Shown in pieces: positions 6,453-10,767 of a stretch of DNA of 10,767 nt. The translations under genes and the position numbers were made by a program. Each line of letters begins with the position of its first letter. The stretch's first letter is position 1. Origin of the DNA: Thermoplasmata archaeon (GTDB lineage Archaea; Thermoplasmatota; Thermoplasmata; Lutacidiplasmatales; UBA184); contig JASIEC010000016.1 in assembly GCA_030046135.1 (NCBI GenBank), positions 1 through 10,767 of the forward strand. The letters are read 5' to 3'. The notes under the pieces were generated by a model. The model made no database searches, was not told the DNA's origin, and worked only from the letters and a program-made list of their open reading frames with translations.

Positions 6453-7115
6453 TCAGGCGTACCGGACGCGGCCCTTGATCTGCCGGGCCCGGGCGCGGAC
6501 GTCCTTCGAGCGCCCGGGGTTCCCCGCGTCGTACCCTTCGAGGAACGAGCGGAGGAGGGGCGCGGGGCGGGCGACGAGGGCTCGGAAGTCCCCCTCCACG
6601 AGATGGAGGTCGATGCCGAGCTCTTCGATCCCTGCGTTCCGGGCGCCCATCGACAGATCGAGGAACGCGGGCGGTCCCCCCGGCCCCGAGGGGTAGAGGA
6701 CGTTCGAGCTCGTGAGGTCCCCGTGCGAGATCCCGCCCGCGTGGAGGCGCCCGAGCGCCTCGCCGAACGCCCGGACGGCCCCGGCGAGGGCCGGCGCCGG
6801 GAGGGAGGGGTCCTCGAGGAGCGCCTTCAGCGTGGGGCCGGGGAGCTCCTCGAGCAGGAGACGGTGGTGCGCGACATCGATGTCGTAGAGGATCGGGGTC
6901 CTCACGCCGAGGCGTCGGGCTTCGACGAGCAGCCTGGCCTCCGTCCGCGTCCGTTCGCGGCGCAGCCGGTCGTCGAGTGCCTTCGGTCGGTAGCTCTTCG
7001 AATCCCGCTCCTTGAGGAGCGCGGGGAATCCCCACCAGTCGACCCGCCGGATCGACGCTTCGGCGCCGCGGGCGAGGGGGGCGTCGGGTGCGGTCGCGGG
7101 GCGGGGGGCCGGCAT
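6453..7115 (-). CDS. bud32: KEOPS complex kinase/ATPase Bud32 (stand-alone)
   Basis: Bud32 is the small atypical kinase that supports Kae1 in making t6A at position 37 of ANN-decoding tRNAs. The 220-residue protein keeps the family order: ARGAEASI (15-22), LLKERDSKSYRP with Lys35 as the ATP lysine (33-44), LDDRLRRERTRTEARLL with Glu59 on helix C (47-63), LLLEELPGPTLK (86-97), GRLHAGGISHGDLTSSNVL (122-140; catalytic Asp133, Asn138) and a basic C-terminus rich in Arg. The metal-binding DFG motif reads DLS (153-155), so the Asp is retained but Phe-Gly is replaced. There is no fused Kae1 domain upstream, unlike the Kae1-Bud32 fusions of several euryarchaea; instead a short Pro/Ala-rich leader precedes the kinase. 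It lies 4 bp downstream of the agmatinase-like gene, so the two are probably one operon. It converges on nnr with a 6-bp gap. Confidence 0.92.
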   Translation of the reverse strand: MPAPRPATAPDAPLARGAEASIRRVDWWGFPALLKERDSKSYRPKALDDRLRRERTRTEARLLVEARRLGVRTPILYDIDVAHHRLLLEELPGPTLKALLEDPSLPAPALAGAVRAFGEALGRLHAGGISHGDLTSSNVLYPSGPGGPPAFLDLSMGARNAGIEELGIDLHLVEGDFRALVARPAPLLRSFLEGYDAGNPGRSKDVRARARQIKGRVRYA

Positions 7116-7119
7116 CGGC

Positions 7120-7995
7120 TCAGCGAGCGGTGTCGGAGGCCGCCACGCGCGCGATCGCCTCGCGCGCGAGGCGGGCCGCGAGGGCGCTCGTGTTCCCCTG
7201 GTCGAACGGCGGGCTCACCTCCATGATGTCGAGGCCGGCGAGGCGAGGGGCGGCCGCGTCGATCGCGAGCTTCACGTCCCGCGCGCTGAGGCCGAACGGC
7301 TCGGGGGTGCCCGTCGCTCCGGCGTAGGCGGGGTCGATGACGTCGATGTCGAGCGAGATGTAGACCCGCTCGGTCTTGAGCGAACGGAGCGCTCGGTCGA
7401 CCGAGGCCCGGATCCCGTCGCGGGCGACCTCGTGCGCGGTCACGAACGACATCCCGATCGCCTTGTTGTCCTCGATCTCCTCCTTGGAGACCGAGCGGAC
7501 GCCGAAGACGACGATGTTCTCGGCGCCGACCTTCTCGAGCATGCGCCGCGAGGAGCAGGCGTGGCTCCGGTCGTCGCCGAGGTAGCTCGCCCGGAAGTCG
7601 AGATGGGCGTCCAGGTAGAGGATCCCCAGGGAGGGCGCCCCCTCCGGATACGCCTCGACCGACGGCGGGGCGCACGCATGGTCTCCCCCGAGCACGATCG
7701 GGATCTTTCCCTTCCGGTAGATCGGCCGGATCTCCTCGCGCACCGAGCGGACCATCTCCGTCGCGCTCCCGAACTCCTCGGTGTTGCCGAGGTCGTGGAC
7801 CGGGACCTCGGCGAGATCGACGCCGGTTTCGAGGTCGTACGATTCGAAGTTCCAGGAATGCTGGCGGATCGAGTCCGGGCCGAACCGGGCGCCGGGCCGG
7901 AACGAGGTCGTGCGGTCGAACGGGATGCCGAGGACGACGAACCGGGCGGCGTCGAACGAGGCCCGGGCGTCGGCGAACGTCGTCGGTCCGGTCAC
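7120..7995 (-). CDS. speB: Agmatinase-family ureohydrolase
   Basis: A binuclear manganese ureohydrolase that most likely splits agmatine (or an aminopropyl derivative) to urea and a polyamine. The metal ligands can be placed: His106 in LGGDHA, Asp129, His131 and Asp133 in LDAHLDFR, and Asp216 and Asp218 in SLDIDVIDPAYAGATGTPEPFG (214-235). Other family features are IPFDRTTSFRPGARFGP (24-40), the substrate-loop region DRSHACSSRRM (142-152), and DIMEVSPPFDQGNTSALAA (256-274). The length of 291 is typical. The start is GTG at 7995, supported by a TATA-like box 25 bp upstream. The gene is followed after 4 bp by bud32. Arginase or formimidoglutamase activity is less likely given the agmatinase-like SHA-x-x-x-RR loop, but the substrate is inferred from family resemblance only; 'agmatinase' is best read as a family name. 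Confidence 0.85.
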   Translation of the reverse strand: MTGPTTFADARASFDAARFVVLGIPFDRTTSFRPGARFGPDSIRQHSWNFESYDLETGVDLAEVPVHDLGNTEEFGSATEMVRSVREEIRPIYRKGKIPIVLGGDHACAPPSVEAYPEGAPSLGILYLDAHLDFRASYLGDDRSHACSSRRMLEKVGAENIVVFGVRSVSKEEIEDNKAIGMSFVTAHEVARDGIRASVDRALRSLKTERVYISLDIDVIDPAYAGATGTPEPFGLSARDVKLAIDAAAPRLAGLDIMEVSPPFDQGNTSALAARLAREAIARVAASDTAR

Positions 7996-8017
7996 GCGGC
8001 GAGGACGGGGCGTGCGC

Positions 8018-8022
8018 TATAA
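8018..8022 (-). promoter_or_regulatory. TATA-like box for the agmatinase-bud32 operon
   Basis: TTATA on the minus strand, centred 25 bp upstream of the GTG at 7995, inside the 42-bp gap behind the MFS gene. It supports both the GTG choice and an independent promoter for this pair. Confidence 0.6.
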
Positions 8023-8037
8023 GACGGTGCCCCGGCG

Positions 8038-9231
8038 CTACGAGCCGCGCGCTCCCCCGGCGCCGCTCCGGGCCCCGGAGAGCCAGGCTCGCAGCCCCAT
8101 CTCCCCGTAGAGGACCTCCATCACGGCGAGCGAGACGAGCGTGGTTCCGATCGCCATCGCGAAGAGCCCGAGGGTGCCCGCCAGGGCGATCGCGACCGCC
8201 CCGACGAGGGGCCCCACGCTCCAGAGCGTCGAATTCACGAACGAAAAGATCCCGAGGCACTCGGCCCGCCGATCGGGCGGCGCGACGCGCGCGACCCACG
8301 TCTGCATGCCGGGACCGAGCAGCGACAGGCCCCCGTTGCGGACGGCCTGCGCCGGGACCGTCTCGGTCCACTGGCTCGCGGCGAGGAAGATCCCGTAGGA
8401 GGCGAGCGTGAGCACCGTCCCGTACCAGATCCCCCGGATCGCCCCCCGCCGGTCGATCCAGCGGCCGAGCGGGAGCGAGACGACCGCGGCGGTGAGGAGA
8501 CCCGCGACCGCGACGAGACCGACCTCGAAGGAGTTCGCCCCGAGGGAGGCGGCGAGGTAGCCGTAGAACGTGGCGACCGCCCCGCTGCCGATCGCCCGGA
8601 TCGACACCGCGAGGGAGAACGCGACGACCGGACGGGTCTCGGCCGGCGAGAGCTTCCGGGAGGGCCGCACCGGAACGGGCCGGTCGGGGACGATCAGCCA
8701 CACCACCGTGAACGATCCCAGCGAGACCGCGAGGACGAACGGGATCAGCGCTCCCAGCCCGAAGGCGAGCGTGATCAGGCCCGCCGCGAGGAACCCCGCG
8801 ACGCCGCCCGCGTTGGACGTCGCGTTGAGCAGCCCGTAGCCGTAGCCGCGTTCCTCCGTGAGCGTCACGTCCGCGACGTACGCGGTGTACGCGGGGCCCC
8901 CGATGGCGAGGGCGAGCTCGGCCCCGACGAACGCGAGGCCGGCGAGGACGTACCCCGGCGCGAAGATCATCGCCACGAACAGCGGGACCGACGTCGCCTC
9001 GCCGACGAGCAGGAACGGCCGGCGCCGGCCGGCACGATCGGAGAGGCGGCCGACCCACGGGCCGATCAGGCTCGCCGGGATGTACGCGAGCGAGAGGATG
9101 ACGAGGGCGACCGGGAGCGGGGCGCCCTTCACCGCGACCAGGTAGAGAGGGAGGAAGACGATGAACAGCCCGCCCCGGTTGCTCGCGAGGAGCGAGTAGA
9201 GGGCGAGGGAGAGCAACTCCCGACGAGCCAT
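8038..9231 (-). CDS. Major facilitator superfamily transporter
   Basis: A 397-residue integral membrane transporter with about 12 hydrophobic segments; the cargo cannot be told. The loop between TM2 and TM3 has the MFS motif A, GRLSDRAGRRRP (61-72). A second, weaker copy, GRWIDRRGA (256-264), lies in the C-terminal half, as expected from the internal duplication. A hydrophilic central loop occupies about 181-200. Segments around ADVTLTEERGYGYGLLNATSNAGG (120-143) and PPDRRAECLGIFSF (318-331) resemble drug-efflux-type MFS proteins. I chose the ATG at 9231 over an in-frame GTG at 9273. The AT-rich box lies 29 bp upstream of the ATG, and the extra 14 residues of the longer form are Arg/Pro-rich and would contain the promoter. 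It is divergent from the enoyl-CoA hydratase gene. Confidence 0.88.
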   Translation of the reverse strand: MARRELLSLALYSLLASNRGGLFIVFLPLYLVAVKGAPLPVALVILSLAYIPASLIGPWVGRLSDRAGRRRPFLLVGEATSVPLFVAMIFAPGYVLAGLAFVGAELALAIGGPAYTAYVADVTLTEERGYGYGLLNATSNAGGVAGFLAAGLITLAFGLGALIPFVLAVSLGSFTVVWLIVPDRPVPVRPSRKLSPAETRPVVAFSLAVSIRAIGSGAVATFYGYLAASLGANSFEVGLVAVAGLLTAAVVSLPLGRWIDRRGAIRGIWYGTVLTLASYGIFLAASQWTETVPAQAVRNGGLSLLGPGMQTWVARVAPPDRRAECLGIFSFVNSTLWSVGPLVGAVAIALAGTLGLFAMAIGTTLVSLAVMEVLYGEMGLRAWLSGARSGAGGARGS

Positions 9232-9257
9232 CGCCCCGGCGGGGGGACGGCGGGAGG

Positions 9258-9262
9258 AATTA
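9258..9262 (-). promoter_or_regulatory. TATA-like box for the MFS transporter gene
   Basis: On the minus strand TAATT, preceded by TACG, is centred 29 bp before the ATG at 9231. It is a weaker match than the other boxes, but it is the only AT-rich patch at the right distance and argues for the shorter start. Confidence 0.45.
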
Positions 9263-9272
9263 CGTACGCGCA

Positions 9273-9291
9273 CCCCCGACGAGACCGGGGG
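9273..9291. repeat. Short inverted repeat in the MFS / enoyl-CoA hydratase divergent region
   Basis: CCCCCG at 9273-9278 is perfectly complementary to CGGGGG at 9286-9291, with a 7-base spacer. It lies between the two divergent TATA-like boxes, where an operator could act on both promoters. Six-base GC-only arms are easily met by chance in DNA this rich in G and C. Confidence 0.3.
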
Positions 9292-9300
9292 CGCGCTCCG

Positions 9301-9304
9301 TTAT
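9301..9304 (+). promoter_or_regulatory. Possible TATA-like box for the enoyl-CoA hydratase / acyl-CoA dehydrogenase operon
   Basis: TTAT within GTTATGA, centred about 38 bp before the ATG at 9341, is further away than in the other units. It would give a leader of roughly 10-12 bases. A GGAG at 9330-9333, seven bases before the ATG, could then act as a Shine-Dalgarno site, making this the one leadered unit in the window. Confidence 0.4.
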
Positions 9305-9340
9305 GAGCGGGGCTGCGCCTTCGAGGGTCGGAGCTCCCGC

Positions 9341-10126
9341 ATGCCCGAGGGCGAACTCGTCAGCCGGCGAGGCGAGGAGGACGGGGTCGAGCTCCTCCTG
9401 CTCCAGCACCCTCCCGTGAACGCGATCTCCACCCCGGTCCTCCGCGCGCTCGACCGCCACGTCCGCACCCTCGCGGAGGACGCTCGCGTGCGGGCGGTCG
9501 TGCTCGCGGGCGACGGGCAGTACTTCAGCGCGGGTGCCGACGTGAAGGAGATGAGCTCGCTCGCGCGGGACGGGGCGCTCGAGATGGTCCGCCTCGGGCG
9601 CGAGGTGTTCCGCCGTCTCGCCGAGCTTCCCGTGCCCGTGGTCGCGTCGATCCAGGGGCTCGCGGTCGGCGGGGGCCTCGAGCTCGCCCTCGCGTGCGAC
9701 CTCCGCGTCGCCGGCGAGTCGGCGAAGTTCGGCGCCCCCGAGGCGACGCTCGGGCTGATCCCGGCGTGGGGAGGGACCCAGCGGCTCCCTCGCCTCGTCG
9801 GCGTCGCGAAGGCCAAGGAGCTCGTCTTCGCGGGCGGCCTCCTCCCGGCGGCGGAGGCGCTCCGGATCGGCCTCGTGAACAAGGTCGTGCCGGCTGGGCA
9901 GGAACTCCGGGCCGCCCGGGACGTGGCGCACACGATCGGTCAGAGGAGCCCTCGCGCCGTCCGCGCCGCGAAGCGAACGCTCGCCGCGGCGTCCGAGCTC
10001 TCGCTCGACGAGGGGTTCCAGCTCGAAGGGGAGCTCGTGGAGCGGGAGCTCCTCGGCAGCCCCGACCTCGAGGAAGGGGTTCGCGCCTTCCTCGAGCATC
10101 GGCCCCCCAAGTTCCCGGGAGGCTAG
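9341..10126 (+). CDS. Enoyl-CoA hydratase (crotonase family)
   Basis: This crotonase-fold enzyme adds water across the 2,3 double bond of enoyl-CoA, the second step of beta-oxidation, in the cytoplasm. The 261-residue length is typical. The oxyanion-hole segment SAGADVKEM (63-71, Ala66) and GLAVGGGLELALACD (106-120, Gly111) are both present. The two catalytic glutamates are present at Glu114 and Glu134 (FGAPEATLGLIPAWGGTQRLPR, 130-151), which favours true hydratase over isomerase or dehalogenase relatives. IGLVNKVVP (176-184) and KRTLAAA (211-217) continue the family pattern. The start ATG follows a GGAG at 7-base spacing. The acyl-CoA dehydrogenase gene begins 3 bp after its stop, so the two form an operon. 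Chain-length preference cannot be read from sequence. A methylglutaconyl- or 3-hydroxypropionyl-CoA role remains possible. Confidence 0.92.
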   Translation: MPEGELVSRRGEEDGVELLLLQHPPVNAISTPVLRALDRHVRTLAEDARVRAVVLAGDGQYFSAGADVKEMSSLARDGALEMVRLGREVFRRLAELPVPVVASIQGLAVGGGLELALACDLRVAGESAKFGAPEATLGLIPAWGGTQRLPRLVGVAKAKELVFAGGLLPAAEALRIGLVNKVVPAGQELRAARDVAHTIGQRSPRAVRAAKRTLAAASELSLDEGFQLEGELVERELLGSPDLEEGVRAFLEHRPPKFPGG

Positions 10127-10129
10127 CCC

Positions 10130-10767
10130 GTGGCGATCGACTTCACGTTCACGCCGGACCAGGAGGCGTTCCGCCGGGCGGTCCGCGCGTTCCTCGAGAA
10201 GGAGGTCGCTCCGATCGTCGCCGAGATCGACGAGCGCGAGGAGTTCCCACGCGCCACGGTCACCCGAATGCAAGAGGAGGGGTACTTCGGCGTCCCGATC
10301 CCCGAGGCGTACGGGGGCCTCGGCCTCGGGAAGGTCGGCTACGCGATCCTGCTCGAGGAGGTCGGCAAGGTCGACGCGTCGCACGGCACGATCCTCGGGG
10401 CCCACACGTCCCTCGGGACGACGCCGCTGCTCTGCTACGGCACCGAGGAGCAGAAGCGCCGGTGGCTCGTCCCCGCCGCGAAGGGGGAGAAGCTGCTCGC
10501 CTTCAGCCTCACGGAGGCCGGGTCGGGGAGCGACTCGGGGGCCGTGCGGACGCGCGCCGAACCCCACGGCGACGGCTGGACCGTCACGGGCAGCAAGCTC
10601 TACGTCTCGAACGGGAAGGAGGCGCAGGCGGTGATCCTGTTCGCCGCCACCGACCCCCAGCTCGGGCCCGAGGGCGGGATCACCGCGTTCGTGGTCGACA
10701 CCGATCTCCCCGGGTTCTCGGTCGGCCGCTGCGAGAAGAAGATGGGGCTCCACGGCACCTCGACCGC
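10130..10767 (+). CDS. Acyl-CoA dehydrogenase, 3'-truncated at window edge
   Basis: The N-terminal 212 residues of an acyl-CoA dehydrogenase, which makes the alpha,beta double bond in acyl-CoA with FAD and passes electrons to ETF. Visible features are the N-terminal helical domain start TPDQEAFRRAVRAFLEKEVAP (8-28), the GVPIPEAYGGLGLG segment (54-67), YGTEEQKRRWLVPAAKGEK (103-121), the FAD/substrate loop FSLTEAGSGSD (125-135) and beta-domain strands WTVTGSKLYVSNG (150-162). The family pattern continues to the edge (MGLHGTSTA). The catalytic glutamate and C-terminal helical domain lie outside the window. The start is GTG, 3 bp after the enoyl-CoA hydratase stop, and gives the usual family N-terminus. 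Short- or branched-chain substrates are likely given close similarity in pattern to butyryl-CoA dehydrogenase types, but this is not provable from the fragment. EtfBA at the left end is the natural electron acceptor. Confidence 0.93.
   Translation, partial: MAIDFTFTPDQEAFRRAVRAFLEKEVAPIVAEIDEREEFPRATVTRMQEEGYFGVPIPEAYGGLGLGKVGYAILLEEVGKVDASHGTILGAHTSLGTTPLLCYGTEEQKRRWLVPAAKGEKLLAFSLTEAGSGSDSGAVRTRAEPHGDGWTVTGSKLYVSNGKEAQAVILFAATDPQLGPEGGITAFVVDTDLPGFSVGRCEKKMGLHGTST

Noticed and set aside
6902..9058. A 718-residue open frame on the minus strand crossing the MFS, agmatinase and bud32 genes in another frame
   Set aside because: Its translation is Arg/Pro/Gly-rich without domains, and three well-recognised families occupy the same DNA in a different frame. 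High GC removes stop codons and leaves long empty frames.
9232..9273. N-terminal extension of the MFS transporter to an upstream GTG
   Set aside because: The added residues are Arg/Pro/Ser-rich and contain the AT-rich promoter-like box. The ATG at 9231 starts directly before TM1 and has promoter spacing like the other genes.
9260..10753. A 497-residue open frame antisense to enoyl-CoA hydratase and acyl-CoA dehydrogenase
   Set aside because: It is a mirror frame of two clear coding regions. Its Glu/Arg/Leu-rich pattern is what the reverse complement of such GC-rich codons gives.
1..10767. CRISPR array, tRNA/rRNA genes, insertion sequences or defence genes
   Set aside because: No spaced direct repeats, no tRNA-like cloverleaf, no transposase or nuclease motifs, and no gene-free stretch longer than about 110 bases were found. 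The composition looks even across the window, giving no sign of a transferred island.

Overview
The window reads as a stretch of a high-GC (roughly 70% by eye) archaeal chromosome. Two genes are diagnostic. One encodes translation initiation factor aIF1A. The other encodes a Bud32-type kinase of the KEOPS tRNA-modification complex. Both families are archaeal/eukaryotic rather than bacterial. The promoters agree with this: in front of most transcription units a short AT-rich box lies about 24-29 bp upstream of the start codon, which is the layout of an archaeal TATA box driving a leaderless mRNA. The proteins are arginine-rich but not strikingly acidic, which argues against a haloarchaeon. The gene mix (ETF, FixC-like dehydrogenase, acyl-CoA dehydrogenase, enoyl-CoA hydratase) fits a heterotrophic, uncultivated Thermoplasmatota-like lineage. 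That placement is inference; no rRNA is present to test it.

Layout, left to right. (1) 1-1553, plus strand: the 3' end of etfB, overlapped by 4 bp by a complete etfA. (2) 1550-2851, minus strand: a FixC-like flavoprotein dehydrogenase, convergent with etfA and sharing a palindromic CTAG as both stop codons. (3) 2934-3539, minus: a two-TM membrane protein with a bacterial-type PH domain. (4) 3632-4483, plus: a metal-dependent TIM-barrel amidohydrolase. (5) 4509-6446, plus: aIF1A followed closely by a bifunctional NAD(P)HX epimerase/dehydratase. (6) 6453-7995, minus: an agmatinase-family ureohydrolase and stand-alone Bud32, separated by 4 bp and probably one operon. (7) 8038-9231, minus: an MFS transporter. 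(8) 9341 to the right edge, plus: enoyl-CoA hydratase and an acyl-CoA dehydrogenase that runs off the window.

The two ends join functionally. An acyl-CoA dehydrogenase passes electrons to ETF (EtfAB), and ETF passes them to a membrane flavoprotein of the FixC/ETF:quinone oxidoreductase type; enoyl-CoA hydratase does the next beta-oxidation step. This is a plausible acyl-CoA oxidation set for short-chain or branched-chain acids. The middle holds household functions: translation initiation, repair of damaged NAD(P)H, tRNA t6A formation, and polyamine/agmatine metabolism.

Coding density is very high. No intergenic gap exceeds about 110 bp, and I see no rRNA, tRNA, CRISPR, insertion sequence, long repeat or T-rich terminator. 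I found no convincing wholly new system. The most useful unusual points are the recurrent leaderless promoter architecture, the FixC gene without FixX in view, the agmatinase-bud32 pairing, and the DFG-to-DLS change in Bud32.
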